Part shown: positions 1-8,913 of the stretch, in pieces
How positions within the stretch are numbered: the stretch's first letter is position 1
Layout of the letters: each line of letters begins with the position of its first letter
From: Halonotius pteroides
GTDB taxonomy: Archaea; Halobacteriota; Halobacteria; Halobacteriales; Haloferacaceae
Length of the DNA: 64,000 bases
NCBI RefSeq assembly: GCF_003605635.1
Contig: NZ_QMDW01000008.1
Coordinates: 1 to 64,000 of the forward strand
Direction: 5' to 3'
Translations under genes and position numbers: made by a program
The notes under the pieces: generated by a model
Seen by the model: only the letters and a program-made list of their open reading frames with translations
What the model was told of the DNA's origin: nothing
Databases searched by the model: none

Positions 1-2
1 GC

Positions 3-428
3 GGGACGATCGTCGGTATGACCCGAGGAACGCGCCGCGAACACATCGTTCGCGCCACGCTCGAATCGATCGCCTACCAGACCAAAGATGTCGCCGAGGC
101 GATGGTCTCGGACGCCGACATCGACCTCTCAACGCTGCGTGTCGACGGTGGTGCTGTCAAAAACAACTTCCTCTGTCAGCTCCAGTCGAACATCATCGGC
201 ACGGAGATCGTCCGGCCTGTGGTGGATGAGACGACCGCGCTTGGTGCGGCCTACGCGGCCGGCCTCGCCGTCGGCTACTGGGATACGGTTGACGAACTAC
301 GGGACAACTGGCAGGTCGACCGACGCTTCCCTGTCGACGAGGACGCCGACATCGAGGTCAACTACGACCGCTGGAAAGACGCCGTCGAGCGATCCGAAGA
401 CTGGGCACAGGACGCGGGTGGTGACTAA
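3..428 (+). CDS. glpK: Glycerol kinase, C-terminal part (5' end outside window)
   Basis: This is the last 141 residues of glycerol kinase, which makes sn-glycerol-3-phosphate from glycerol and ATP in the cytoplasm. The FGGY-family C-terminal domain is clear: GTIVGMTRGT at the very start, the DGGAVKNNFLCQ segment of the ATP-binding fold, and ETTALGAAYAAGLAVGYW near the end. The frame is open into the window edge, so the gene begins upstream. Its stop lies two bases before the next gene, which indicates an operon. In haloarchaea glycerol from Dunaliella is a major carbon source and GlpK is its entry enzyme (family knowledge). The acidic C-terminal tail is normal for halophiles. Confidence 0.95.
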   Translation, partial: GTIVGMTRGTRREHIVRATLESIAYQTKDVAEAMVSDADIDLSTLRVDGGAVKNNFLCQLQSNIIGTEIVRPVVDETTALGAAYAAGLAVGYWDTVDELRDNWQVDRRFPVDEDADIEVNYDRWKDAVERSEDWAQDAGGD

Positions 429-430
429 CG

Positions 431-1426
431 ATGGTACTCAATCCGCAGCTCGTTGATCCGACGTTCTACATCGCCGCCTTTGCTGGTGGGGCCTTCGGTG
501 CCGCGATCGGTGCACTCCCGGCGTTCATCTTCACCGGCTTCATGGTGATCGCTGGACAGGCAACAGCATCCCTCGGACTCGATGGTGCTGGTGAGGGAGC
601 CTCGCTAACGGCCAGCGGGTTCACCGGCTACCTCGGCTTCGGGCCGGTTTTCGGCCCACACATCAGCTTCGCTGCTGGTGCGGCCGCAGCCGCATACGCA
701 GCCAAACAAGGTTACATCGACGACGGGAAGAACATCCTGTGGGCTGCCGGAACCCAGAAGACCGACGTACTGCTCGTCGGTGGGATCTTCGGCATCCTCG
801 GGTTGGTCGGCACCGGCCTTGGTCGAACGGTCGGCATCCCGACTGACAACATCGCGCTGATGGTCTTCGTCTCCGCGCTGATTCACCGCGTTGCCTTCGG
901 TTACAGCATCATCGGTGAGGTTACCGGTGACGGCCTCTTTGACGTTGGCCCGTGGGAGCGAGACGAAGACGAAGCACCCGGTATCTGGCTGCCGTGGCAG
1001 TACCAGTGGAGCGGTGTCGTGTTTATCGGGATCATCGGCGGCATCCTTGGCGCGGCCGCGTTCCAGGCGACTGGTAGTGCACTGATCGGTTTCGGTATCA
1101 GTGCGGCCAGCCTCGTGTTCCTGCAGGCCGGTATCGACAACATCCCGGTCACCCACCACATCACCCTGCCCGGTGCTGTCGGTGCGCTGGGTGCTCAGGC
1201 AGCCGGCTACAGTCCGGCGGTCGTGTTGATCTTCGGCGGGCTCTTCGGTGCCTTCGGTGCACTGATGGGTGAGATCTGTAACCGTGTCTTCTACATGCAC
1301 GGAAAGACCCACGTTGACCCGCCGGCGTTCGGTATCTTCCTGTCAGGTTTCCTGTCAGCTATCCTGACAGCTGCGGGTGTGCTCGGAACAACTTTCTGGG
1401 CACCAGTCACCGCGCTCGGCCTCTAA
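431..1426 (+). CDS. Polytopic membrane protein in the glpK operon, candidate glycerol facilitator
   Basis: A 331-residue protein made of about eight glycine- and alanine-rich hydrophobic segments, with one charged loop (around residues 178-190) before a WLPWQYQW segment. It starts two bases after glpK stops, so the two are co-transcribed. As I recall, a related gene follows glpK in other haloarchaea (labelled glpX in Haloferax) and has been proposed as the glycerol uptake component. I could not check this. The NPA motifs of classical aquaglyceroporins are not evident, so transport is an inference from context. It is not the bacterial GlpX fructose-bisphosphatase. Confidence 0.8.
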   Translation: MVLNPQLVDPTFYIAAFAGGAFGAAIGALPAFIFTGFMVIAGQATASLGLDGAGEGASLTASGFTGYLGFGPVFGPHISFAAGAAAAAYAAKQGYIDDGKNILWAAGTQKTDVLLVGGIFGILGLVGTGLGRTVGIPTDNIALMVFVSALIHRVAFGYSIIGEVTGDGLFDVGPWERDEDEAPGIWLPWQYQWSGVVFIGIIGGILGAAAFQATGSALIGFGISAASLVFLQAGIDNIPVTHHITLPGAVGALGAQAAGYSPAVVLIFGGLFGAFGALMGEICNRVFYMHGKTHVDPPAFGIFLSGFLSAILTAAGVLGTTFWAPVTALGL

Positions 1427-1446
1427 ACCGGCTCAAATAGCCGGTT
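1426..1446 (+). terminator. Perfect 8-bp inverted repeat at the end of the glpK operon
   Basis: AACCGGCT and AGCCGGTT form a perfect 8-bp stem with a 5-base loop, starting on the last base of the stop codon of the membrane protein gene. There is no T-run after it, so it may be an RNA 3'-end stem rather than a classical archaeal T-rich terminator. Confidence 0.4.
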
Positions 1447-1615
1447 AACCACTCCTTGCTCACCCCGTTGGTGGGCCGGAGTCGCTGACACCGTCGCTCG
1501 GCGACGGTCGGCTGCTGATCGATCTTCGATTTTCACTCATTCCAACGCACGGATCGTCGACACCGCGGTACTGATCACGAACCACATCGAGCACTGACCA
1601 CGCCGGGAGCACACT

Positions 1616-2776
1616 ATGGAACTACACGACCGAATCGCCCGTCGGCAGCGTGCAGACGACGCCGACCCGGAGTACGACGCGATCAGCCCGCTGGGCCATC
1701 CCAGTGAGCCAGTTAGCCGGGGGGCCGTCATCGAGCAGCTACTGGACATCCTCAGCCCCATCTTCACGGCTGACCGTCCGGCCGACGGCTATCTCTGGGG
1801 GCCGAAAGGCGCGGGCAAATCCGCGATCGTCCGCGCGTTGTTTGCCGAGTGTAGCCGCCAGCACGGCAAACGGTCGACGCGGATGTACACCTCAACACGT
1901 GCGGCTCCAACAACCGAGCTCCGATTTCTGTACGTTGACAGCCGGCAGGCCCAATCAACGTTCGCGCTGTTACATACCGTCGTTGCGTCCCTTTCGGCGG
2001 AGACGGTGCCAAAACAGGGGATCGGCAGCGCGACGATGCGCGACCGGCTTACGACACAACTGACACAGCGGGATCGACAGGTCGTCGTTGCCGTCGATCA
2101 CGTCGGCGACCACGAGACACTCGACTGTGGGACGGTGTTCGAGCAGCTCGCGCCGTTTCGGTCGTCGGTTAGCTGTCTGGCGATCGGCCGCAAAGAGCCC
2201 GCCGACACCGCGATCAGCGACCGGTCGGCGATCACGCGGGTACATCTTGAGCCATACACCCAACACACCCTTGTCGAGGTGTTGACCAGCCGGATCACCG
2301 ACGCCCAGCTACGATCGGCGACGACGACCGATATGCTCGCCGAGGTGGCAACGTGGGCCAACGGCGACGCCCACGACGCGCTGGCGGCGCTGTTCGGCGC
2401 GGCGGTGACCGCCGGCGCGGATACTGATACCCCAATCGACGACGAGGCGTTGGCAGCTGGGATGGCGGCAGTGCCCCGGCCGTGTGTCGCACTCGGCCGG
2501 GTCATGTCGCTGCCGACGAGTCGGCAACGCATCGTCCGGCGGTTGATCGAGTTGCCGGAGGCCGCCCGCAGCTCGGTGCGGGCAGCCGCCGAAGCGATCA
2601 GCAGCGACGAACTTGATCTCTCGCGGGCGACAATCGAGCGCGTGCTGTATGAGCTTGCGGAGGCCGGGATCGTCCGCCGGGTGAAAGCCGAACAGCCATC
2701 CGAGACCGGCCGCCCACCGTCACGCGTAGAGCCACGGTTCCCGACCCTCGTTTTCGAGCAGTTGGCCGAGACCTGA
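1616..2776 (+). CDS. Orc1/Cdc6-like AAA+ ATPase with C-terminal winged helix
   Basis: 386 residues. A Walker A motif GPKGAGKS lies near residues 61-69, followed by a Walker B-like strand VVVAVDHV near 156-163, where His replaces the usual Glu after the Asp. The last ~90 residues look like a winged helix, as in Orc1/Cdc6 replication initiators. The N-terminus (ISPLGHPSEPVSRGAVIEQL) resembles the segment that precedes the ATPase in that family. I see no origin-recognition-box-like repeats in the 190 bases upstream, so a role as origin initiator is doubtful. A regulatory or divergent Orc paralogue is as likely. It stands alone between the glycerol operon and the transducer gene. Confidence 0.75.
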   Translation: MELHDRIARRQRADDADPEYDAISPLGHPSEPVSRGAVIEQLLDILSPIFTADRPADGYLWGPKGAGKSAIVRALFAECSRQHGKRSTRMYTSTRAAPTTELRFLYVDSRQAQSTFALLHTVVASLSAETVPKQGIGSATMRDRLTTQLTQRDRQVVVAVDHVGDHETLDCGTVFEQLAPFRSSVSCLAIGRKEPADTAISDRSAITRVHLEPYTQHTLVEVLTSRITDAQLRSATTTDMLAEVATWANGDAHDALAALFGAAVTAGADTDTPIDDEALAAGMAAVPRPCVALGRVMSLPTSRQRIVRRLIELPEAARSSVRAAAEAISSDELDLSRATIERVLYELAEAGIVRRVKAEQPSETGRPPSRVEPRFPTLVFEQLAET

Positions 2777-2877
2777 GGGTAGCTCGTAGGGCCTGCTGGT
2801 CGCCTCTGCTGCGGTCAACCGACCCGAGGTAGAACAACGTGAGTCAGGCGGTTGAACATGATAATCCGATACACACA

Positions 2878-2884
2878 TTTATAT
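2878..2884 (+). promoter_or_regulatory. TATA box of the transducer gene
   Basis: TTTATAT, centred about 29 bases before the ATG at 2910. This places transcription start close to that ATG and argues for leaderless translation there rather than at the upstream ATG at 2883, which lies inside the box. Confidence 0.6.
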
Positions 2885-2909
2885 GCGCTATACCGTAATT
2901 GTTGTAACT

Positions 2910-5636
2910 ATGAGTCTACGGTGGATCACGTCTCGTCGGGAGCAGCGGGCCGACAGCGGCATATTAGCCGGTAATGGATGGCGAATCGGTCTCTGTGTGG
3001 CCGCACTCGGGGTCGCGTGGCTTACGCGCGACCCGACAGCCAGCCTTACCACAGCTGGCCTGTTTAGCTTTATTCCGGCGTTTTGGCGGTCTGGACGCGA
3101 TGAGACAGCCGAGAATGCGACAACCAACGCTGAGTCAACAGACGCAGTCGCTGAGACAGAGCCAACAGCTACTGAGACTGAGACAGACCCAACGGCGGAG
3201 CCGATCGCTGATACCACCCTTACAATCGAGGAACAACCAGCGGGCGCGACCCCCGACGGCGGCGAGGTTGTGCCGAATCCGGACAACGACAGCGAGTCAG
3301 TCGACGAGTGGAAGGCGTTTTGTGAACAGCTGACCGACGCGATGGCCGAGGGTGCTGATGGGGATCTAACCGTTCGAGTCGATCCGGACGACGCACCGGC
3401 AGAGGCGGCCGAAACCGCCAAGATGTTCAACGAGTTGGTCGGTGAGTTCAGCGAGACGGTACAGACGGTTGATGACTTCAGCGATCAGGTAACCGGCGCA
3501 ACAAATCGTGTCACCGGGCGGGTCGAAGAGGTCAAATCCGCCAGCAAGGATATGAGCGGCGAGATCAACGCGATCGCTGACGATGCCAGCAAACAGAACA
3601 CCCAACTGGAGGAGCTCTCCGATGAGATCCGATCGTTGTCAGCAGCCACCCAGGAGGTCGCGTCCTCGGCCAGCGAGGTCGCCAAGGCGTCCGAACAGGC
3701 CGCCGAACGTGGTGAGAAAGGCCGAGAGTTGGGAACGGACGCCCTTGCCGAACTTGACGATATTGACACCCGGACGACCCGGATGCTTGAGGCCACCCAA
3801 GAACTCGACAACCGGATCGACGAGATCGAAGAGATCGCGGAGTTCATCGGCGATGTCGCCAGCCAGACGAACATCCTCGCGCTCAACGCTTCGATCGAGG
3901 CCGCCCGCGCGGGCGAGGCCGGCGAAGGGTTCGCCGTTGTTGCCGACGAGGTCAAAAGCCTCGCCGAGGACGCCGAGGAGGCCGCCGGCGACATCGAGAG
4001 CTCGGTGAGTACGATCCGCGAGCAGGCCGATACCACCGTCGAGGAGATGCACGAAACCCGCGACCGGATCGATTCGGGCGTCGATACGATCGAAAGCGCG
4101 GTCGAAAACTTCCAGCAGATCGCCGACGACATCGAGGAAACAAACGTCGGCGTCCAAGAGATCAGTAAGGCGACCGACCAGCAGGCCAACTCACTGCAGG
4201 AAGCGGCGGCGATGGTCGACGACGTGAGTGCGATCGCCGACGATACGGCTAACCGCACCGAAAACGCCGCGGCAGCCGCCCAACAGCAGACAACTGCCTT
4301 GGCTGAGGTGTCGACCGGTGCGACGACGCTGGATGAACGGAGTAGTTCGCTCAACCAGCTCACAACCAACTACGAGTTCGGCGGCGTGAGCTCACAGCTG
4401 GCCGCCGACAGCGACGTGACCGTCTTCGAGTTCTGGCACGCGATGGGCGGCGACAAGGGGCTGCTGTTGGAGAATCTGATCCGGGAGTTCGAGGAACAGG
4501 CCGACGGGATCCGGATCGAGGCGACCAACAAGGGCAGCTACCGTGGCAATCTGGAGTCGACGCTAAGTGCCGCCGAGCGTGGCGACACACCGACGCTGTC
4601 GCAGATCTACGAGATCGGCACCGCCAAAGCCATCGACAGCGGGGCTTTCGAGCCGGTCGAAAACGTGTTGCCGAGCCGAACGCAGCTGCGTAACTACCTC
4701 GATCCAGTCTTGAGCTACTACCGCACCAACGGCACACTGTACTCGATGCCGTTCAACTCCTCGGTGCCGATCTTGGCGATCAATGCGGACGCCTTCAGGG
4801 CAGCTGGGCTCGACCCGAATAATCCGCCTGAAACCTTCGCGGAGGTCACCGCCGCCGCCGAGGAGCTGGTCAACGCCGGCGTCACCGACACCGGGATCAC
4901 CTTCGCCAACTACGGCTGGTTCGTCGAGCAGTGGTTTGCCAGCGCGGGCCAAGAGATCGTCAACAAACAGAACGGTCGCGCGGGGACGGCCGACGAGGCC
5001 TTCTACGACAGCGAAGCCGGCGTCGAGCTCTACGACTGGTGGACCGACCTTGACAACCGCGGGCTGTACCACAATCCCGGGATCGAGGCCCGCGGAAAGG
5101 CCAAGGACGCCTTCCACGATGGCACCGCGGCGATGTTGGTTGGCTCCTCCTCGTCGTGTGGCTCGATCATCGAGGGCGCGGAGTTCGAGACGAATGTCAG
5201 CGGGATGCCCGCCGCGGGCGAGCGCGTCGGGCTCATCGTCGGCGGCGCGTCGCTGTGGGTCTCTGAGGATGCAACCCGCGACCAACAGGAAGCCGCCGGC
5301 GAGTTCCTTGCGTGGATGACCGCGCCGGAACAGCAGGCGCGCTGGCATCAAGAGACCGGCTACCTTCCGGTACACGAGCAGGGCGTCGAAAAGCTTCGCA
5401 ACGACGGCTGGTTCCGCGAAAACCCGGGCCACGAGGTTGGGATCCAGGAGTTGCTCGGCAGCCCAGACACGCCAGCAACCAACGGCGCGCGGATCGGGCC
5501 GTTCGATACGGTGCGGACGCTCGTCGCCGAGGCCTACGAGGATATCAAAACTGGCGACACCGAAGAAGAACTCCTCGCCCTCAGCGAAACGGTCGAACAA
5601 CAGCTTGCAAACTACGCCGCCGAACAAGGCCGATAA
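2910..5636 (+). CDS. Methyl-accepting transducer fused to a UgpB-like solute-binding domain
   Basis: 908 residues, start chosen from the TATA box (an ATG nine codons upstream lies within the box). Order: basic N-terminus; two hydrophobic segments (about residues 20-60); a long acidic linker; a HAMP-like helix; a full MCP coiled-coil domain whose hairpin tip carries [15 protein letters not shown] (about 321-335) and [14 protein letters not shown]; then, from about residue 505 to the end, a family-1 solute-binding domain closest to glycerol-3-phosphate-binding UgpB. UgpB hallmarks are [46 protein letters not shown] and [10 protein letters not shown]. The only membrane segments are at the N-terminus, so the binding domain should be cytoplasmic, on the same side as the signalling tip. 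No signal peptide or lipobox precedes it. The gene lies 1.5 kb from glpK, whose product is the likely ligand. Both domains are clear; the ligand and topology are inference. Confidence 0.85.
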   Translation: MSLRWITSRREQRADSGILAGNGWRIGLCVAALGVAWLTRDPTASLTTAGLFSFIPAFWRSGRDETAENATTNAESTDAVAETEPTATETETDPTAEPIADTTLTIEEQPAGATPDGGEVVPNPDNDSESVDEWKAFCEQLTDAMAEGADGDLTVRVDPDDAPAEAAETAKMFNELVGEFSETVQTVDDFSDQVTGATNRVTGRVEEVKSASKDMSGEINAIADDASKQNTQLEELSDEIRSLSAATQEVASSASEVAKASEQAAERGEKGRELGTDALAELDDIDTRTTRMLEATQELDNRIDEIEEIAEFIGDVASQTNILALNASIEAARAGEAGEGFAVVADEVKSLAEDAEEAAGDIESSVSTIREQADTTVEEMHETRDRIDSGVDTIESAVENFQQIADDIEETNVGVQEISKATDQQANSLQEAAAMVDDVSAIADDTANRTENAAAAAQQQTTALAEVSTGATTLDERSSSLNQLTTNYEFGGVSSQLAADSDVTVFEFWHAMGGDKGLLLENLIREFEEQADGIRIEATNKGSYRGNLESTLSAAERGDTPTLSQIYEIGTAKAIDSGAFEPVENVLPSRTQLRNYLDPVLSYYRTNGTLYSMPFNSSVPILAINADAFRAAGLDPNNPPETFAEVTAAAEELVNAGVTDTGITFANYGWFVEQWFASAGQEIVNKQNGRAGTADEAFYDSEAGVELYDWWTDLDNRGLYHNPGIEARGKAKDAFHDGTAAMLVGSSSSCGSIIEGAEFETNVSGMPAAGERVGLIVGGASLWVSEDATRDQQEAAGEFLAWMTAPEQQARWHQETGYLPVHEQGVEKLRNDGWFRENPGHEVGIQELLGSPDTPATNGARIGPFDTVRTLVAEAYEDIKTGDTEEELLALSETVEQQLANYAAEQGR

Positions 5637-5683
5637 CGGCGGCAACCACCCACTACTAAGCCACAGACAGTCACAGAAAACCC

Positions 5684-5980
5684 ATGGAACGAACAGTAAC
5701 GGTTGTCCCAGAGGATGGACTGCACGCGCGACCGGCAACCACGTTCGTCGAAGCCGCGAGTAACTTCGACGCCGAGATCACGGTCGAGGCAGCCGCCGAC
5801 ACCAGACCACCCGTCGCCGCCGACAGCATTCTCGGTGTCACCGGGCTTGGTGTCCGCCGCGGCGACAAGGTAACGCTGCACGCTGAGGGGCGGGAGGCCG
5901 AACCCGCACTCGACGCGCTGGAAAACGTCATCACGACACCGGCTGGCGAATCCGATCTTGCCGGCGATGCCACCGCGTGA
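5684..5980 (+). CDS. ptsH: Phosphocarrier protein HPr
   Basis: 98 residues. HPr passes phosphate from enzyme I to PTS transporters or dihydroxyacetone kinase. The active-site motif GLHARPA carries the phosphorylated His at residue 15, and the second-half motif ADSILGVTGLGVRRGD matches the regulatory-site region, with Ser present. It begins 47 bases after the transducer gene. No enzyme I or PTS permease lies in the window. An HPr gene near glpK is, as I recall, seen in other haloarchaea, so a link to glycerol or dihydroxyacetone metabolism is plausible. Confidence 0.9.
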   Translation: MERTVTVVPEDGLHARPATTFVEAASNFDAEITVEAAADTRPPVAADSILGVTGLGVRRGDKVTLHAEGREAEPALDALENVITTPAGESDLAGDATA

Positions 5981-6023
5981 GTAAATGTGAGATCACGTGG
6001 GTGAAACGGGGGCGGCGGAGCGG

Positions 6024-6031
6024 TTTTTTAT
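6024..6031 (+). promoter_or_regulatory. TATA box for phosphoglycolate phosphatase
   Basis: TTTTTTAT, about 24 bases ahead of the ATG at 6052. It supports a leaderless start there instead of at the in-frame GTG at 5977, which overlaps ptsH. Confidence 0.5.
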
Positions 6032-6051
6032 CCGGGTCGCCGAGTAGGGGT

Positions 6052-6726
6052 ATGGTACCGCCGCTGGCACTTGATATCGACGGCACATTGACGACTCGCA
6101 GCGACCAGATCGATCCACGGGTCTTTGAGGTGTTGCCGGCGTGGGAGGCACCGATCGTGGTGGCAACCGGCAAATCGTTTCCCTACCCGGTTGCGCTCTG
6201 TCACTTTTTGGGGATTCCCGAACAGGTTGTCGCCGAAAACGGCGGCGTTGTGTGTGCCGACGGGCAGGTCTCATTTCAGGGTGACCGCGACCGCGCCGAA
6301 CAGGCGATCGACGCGTTTCGAGACCGTGGCGGCGATCTCGGCTGGGATGCCGCCGATACAACAAACCGCTGGCGGGAGAGCGAACTTGCCGCCAACGTCG
6401 ACGCCGACGAGGAGTTGCTCCGGACGGTCGCCGAGGAGTTTGGGCTGGAGGTTGTCGACACCGGCTACGCCTATCATCTGAAGACGCCGGGTGTTGAGAA
6501 AGGCGATGGCTTGGCCGCTGTCGCGGATATACTCGGGCTGGACGCCGGGTCGTTCGTGGCGATCGGCGACAGCGAGAACGATGTCTCGCTGTTTGGGGCT
6601 GCCGGCGACTCCTATGCGGTTGGCAACGCCGACGAGCACGCAAAAGGGGCCGCCGAGACGGTGATCGACGGCGAATACTTCGAGGGAACGCTTGGCGTCC
6701 TTGAGTCGCTTCAGCCAGCAGAGTAG
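6052..6726 (+). CDS. Phosphoglycolate phosphatase, archaeal HAD type
   Basis: 224 residues of the HAD superfamily, subclass IIB, archaeal phosphoglycolate phosphatase branch. Motif I is ALDIDGTLT (nucleophile Asp8, Asp10), motif II is VVATGKS, and the motif IV metal site is GDSENDVSLF near 171-180. The cap domain lies between II and IV. It would dephosphorylate 2-phosphoglycolate in the cytoplasm. An in-frame extension to 5977 adds a basic, uncharacteristic N-terminus, and the TATA box just before 6052 supports the shorter form. The exact substrate is inferred from the family. Confidence 0.85.
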   Translation: MVPPLALDIDGTLTTRSDQIDPRVFEVLPAWEAPIVVATGKSFPYPVALCHFLGIPEQVVAENGGVVCADGQVSFQGDRDRAEQAIDAFRDRGGDLGWDAADTTNRWRESELAANVDADEELLRTVAEEFGLEVVDTGYAYHLKTPGVEKGDGLAAVADILGLDAGSFVAIGDSENDVSLFGAAGDSYAVGNADEHAKGAAETVIDGEYFEGTLGVLESLQPAE

Positions 6727-6756
6727 GCCGCGGGCCGACAGTAGGCTTCGCTGTGG

Positions 6757-6933
6757 TTACGCTGACGTCTTAAACGGGACAAACGAGCCGTTGATATCCC
6801 ACTCGTGGATGCAGTAGATGCTTCCGACGCTGTCGGTGGCGACCTGCCAGGATTCCGCGTCGGCATCCCAGTGTTCTGTCCGCCCACACCGCTCACAGAC
6901 GCGCTCCGTGGGGTGGCGGAGACGAATTGACAT
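6757..6933 (-). CDS. Small haloarchaeal protein with HEWDING motif
   Basis: 58 residues. It has a single CxxC (VCERCGRTEHW) near residue 12 and a conserved-looking HEWDING sequence before a short C-terminal tail. I recognise it as a small family widespread in haloarchaea with no known role; a metal-binding or structural function is possible. The start is the ATG at 6933, because a TATA-like TTAATCC lies about 27 bases upstream, whereas an upstream in-frame ATG leaves no room for a promoter. Confidence 0.75.
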   Translation of the reverse strand: MSIRLRHPTERVCERCGRTEHWDADAESWQVATDSVGSIYCIHEWDINGSFVPFKTSA

Positions 6934-6955
6934 ATCAATGTGGGAGTCGCCCACC

Positions 6956-6964
6956 GGATTAAGG
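6956..6964 (-). promoter_or_regulatory. TATA-like box for the HEWDING gene
   Basis: CCTTAATCC on the minus strand, centred about 27 bases from the ATG at 6933, with no leader. Confidence 0.45.
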
Positions 6965-7125
6965 CTTTCTTAGTTGGCGACAATCGCGTCGATCGAGCTG
7001 TAGACCGGGTATCGATCCATCCGGGCTCAAACCCAGAGAGTCAACCAATCTGGGTTACGATCAGACAATAATGGATTAATATACCCTAAGGTGTGCGTAG
7101 TCATTCCAATAAAACCGCCGTGACT

Positions 7126-7134
7126 GTTATATAC
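7126..7134 (+). promoter_or_regulatory. TATA box for the small zinc-ribbon gene
   Basis: GTTATATAC, about 25 bases ahead of the ATG at 7155, consistent with a leaderless transcript. Confidence 0.55.
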
Positions 7135-7154
7135 ATACCCCGTATCATTATCAT

Positions 7155-7310
7155 ATGGCACTTCACTTTCCCACGCTTCACTCGGCGGCAGATGCCGGGA
7201 GCCGATTTGAATGCACAGACTGTGGCGCGCGGCTCGAAGAAACGAACGGGAGCCGGCAGTGCCCGGCCTGTGGGGCCGCCATCAGAAATATCGCTGTCCC
7301 GCGGAACTGA
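7155..7310 (+). CDS. Small rubrerythrin-like zinc-ribbon protein
   Basis: 51 residues with two CxxC pairs (FECTDCGARL and CPACGAAIRN), the pattern of the rubrerythrin-like zinc-ribbon micro-proteins common in haloarchaea. It should bind one zinc or iron ion through four cysteines. The start is fixed by the TATA box about 25 bases upstream. It is a stand-alone gene whose stop lies 24 bases from the convergent gene. Function unknown; small zinc proteins of this type in haloarchaea have been linked to regulation and stress adaptation. Confidence 0.8.
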   Translation: MALHFPTLHSAADAGSRFECTDCGARLEETNGSRQCPACGAAIRNIAVPRN

Positions 7311-7334
7311 CCCGCTTGTGGCGACACCCAGCGG

Positions 7335-7559
7335 TTAGTCGTCGTCGATCGTATACCGGTATGGCTGCTGGGCGATCACCGTGACCCCACCGGTTTTCGC
7401 CCGGCGGCCGAGCACCGTCGCCAGCTGGTGTGGACTCTCAAAGCTGGTCTCGTCATCATCAGCTTCGAGGGCCGCAAGAATCTCACGCGCCGTCAGTGGC
7501 TCATCGGCGGCCGCAAGCACACCTTCAACACGGTCGAAATCGCTCGGTGTGGTCTGCAT
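7335..7559 (-). CDS. Small winged-helix-like protein
   Basis: 74 residues. The pattern DFDRVEGVLAAADEPLTAREILAAL, a loop, HQLATVLGRRAKTGGVTVI, then QPYRYTI reads as three helices and a beta wing, as in small archaeal winged-helix DNA-binding proteins. The start is the ATG at 7559; the open frame continues upstream, but the extra residues are cysteine-rich and unlike haloarchaeal protein. It was found by pattern only and the target is unknown. Confidence 0.65.
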   Translation of the reverse strand: MQTTPSDFDRVEGVLAAADEPLTAREILAALEADDDETSFESPHQLATVLGRRAKTGGVTVIAQQPYRYTIDDD

Positions 7560-7714
7560 ACACACAGTTACCGCGCGATCGGTTTCAATCTGTGTGTGAC
7601 AACTGTCAGACAGCCGGCTGTATGGTCGATACAGCCGCCAATTCGACAGGATAGATAGACATATTTTTGACAAGAAACAGCTCACTATGCGGCGTGTGAC
7701 AGTCGACGGAGCAG

Positions 7715-8248
7715 CTATGTGGTGAACGACTCCGCTTCGAGATTTCGCTCCTCGCGGTACTGCTCGACAAACTCGGCCACGTCAAACTCGTGCATCTTTG
7801 CCTCAAACTCGGTGAGCGCGCTGGTGTCATCGGCGTGGCTGACCGCATGCTCCATCAGTTCGATGACAAGTTCGACAATCCGCTCATGTAGTGCTCGGGA
7901 GTCGAAATCCGCAACCCACAGAAGCGCAAAGCCAACATCCGGCTCCTCGGTGGCGTCATAGGAGACGACCTGTTCGGGGAACTCCTCAAGCACAATCCCA
8001 AGCAGGTGTGGAGTTCCGAACTCGGGCATCTCCTCGCTGGTGGTTTCGATCGCCTCCTGCAGTACCGCGACCAGAAACTCCGGGAGGAACCGATCCGGCG
8101 GGTGGACATCCATCACCACAGCGTGGGGTGTGCCGCAGTCACAGTCGTACTCGCGCATCCCGAGGTCGAGATCGGTGACGACGACCGACTCGCCGCAGGG
8201 GAGGTCGATCTGCTCGCCGCGGTCGCCCGGGACACGTGGGGTAGCCAT
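7715..8248 (-). CDS. Conserved haloarchaeal protein, DUF5815-like
   Basis: 177 acidic residues. The N-terminus has PCGESVVVTDLDLGMREYDCDCGTPHAVVMDVHPPDRF with a CDCG motif that could hold a metal. The rest is helical and rich in Glu and Asp with no membrane segment. I recognise the opening as a haloarchaeal family of unknown function (DUF5815, from memory). The ATG at 8248 follows a short upstream spacer. Confidence 0.75.
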   Translation of the reverse strand: MATPRVPGDRGEQIDLPCGESVVVTDLDLGMREYDCDCGTPHAVVMDVHPPDRFLPEFLVAVLQEAIETTSEEMPEFGTPHLLGIVLEEFPEQVVSYDATEEPDVGFALLWVADFDSRALHERIVELVIELMEHAVSHADDTSALTEFEAKMHEFDVAEFVEQYREERNLEAESFTT

Positions 8249-8301
8249 GGATGGTATTCGGGTGAGGAGTGATTAAATCCCGTGTTATGAATCGATTGAG
8301 G

Positions 8302-8913
8302 TTAGCTGTCGGCGCGCTCGGCGTCGTCAACGGCGTCGCTCATCCCCGGAGCGTTGGCTGGATCGGCCTCGGCGGGTTCTGCGGTTCCGGAGCCGACGTG
8401 AAGTTCACCGTCGCCGTCCTCGACGTACACGTCGTCGGCAAAGCCGGCGATGGCGTTCTCGTAGGCCGGCTGATCGCGCTGCTCCGGCGTTTCAGGGGCA
8501 TCCGGGATCCCGTCGACCGGGCGGAACGCACCGAGTGGGTCGTCGACGCTGATCCCGTAGCGTTTGAAAAAGTCCTCGTATCGCCGAAAGTGCTGTTCGA
8601 ACTCCTCGGCGGGGATCTCCATCATCTCCGTCCAACCGTGGTTGAAGAAATCGAAGTTGGCCTGAATGTGGGTGATCTCACGAGCTTTGGCCTCCGAGAG
8701 ACCGGCTTCAAGCGCGGCGACGTAGGTGTCCATCGTCGCATCAAAGAAGCCATCGAGGTGATCGCGGCGGGCCTCACGGGCGTCCTCGTCGGCTTTTCCG
8801 AGGAAGATATCGGTGTGCATATCAACCAGCTTGTCGTTGGCGATATCGCCGATCACGGGCGCGGTCAGGGCGTTTTTTGCGGCCCAGTGGCGGAGATTTT
8901 GGCGTATCTTCAT
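8302..8913 (-). CDS. Conserved haloarchaeal protein, DUF6149-like
   Basis: 203 residues beginning MKIRQNLRHWAAKNAL, an opening I associate with a haloarchaeal family of unknown function (DUF6149, from memory). It is mainly alpha-helical with an acidic disordered tail of about 45 residues. No membrane segment or catalytic motif is visible. The start is set at the ATG at 8913; the frame remains open far upstream, but that part overlaps the divergent oxidoreductase gene and is not protein-like. Confidence 0.75.
   Translation of the reverse strand: MKIRQNLRHWAAKNALTAPVIGDIANDKLVDMHTDIFLGKADEDAREARRDHLDGFFDATMDTYVAALEAGLSEAKAREITHIQANFDFFNHGWTEMMEIPAEEFEQHFRRYEDFFKRYGISVDDPLGAFRPVDGIPDAPETPEQRDQPAYENAIAGFADDVYVEDGDGELHVGSGTAEPAEADPANAPGMSDAVDDAERADS

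Noticed and set aside
1427-1615. Replication origin next to the Orc-like gene
   Set aside because: No repeated origin-box-like sequences or A+T-rich unwinding element visible.
4563-5738. A 391-codon minus-strand frame
   Set aside because: Antisense to the UgpB-like domain of the transducer; no family features.
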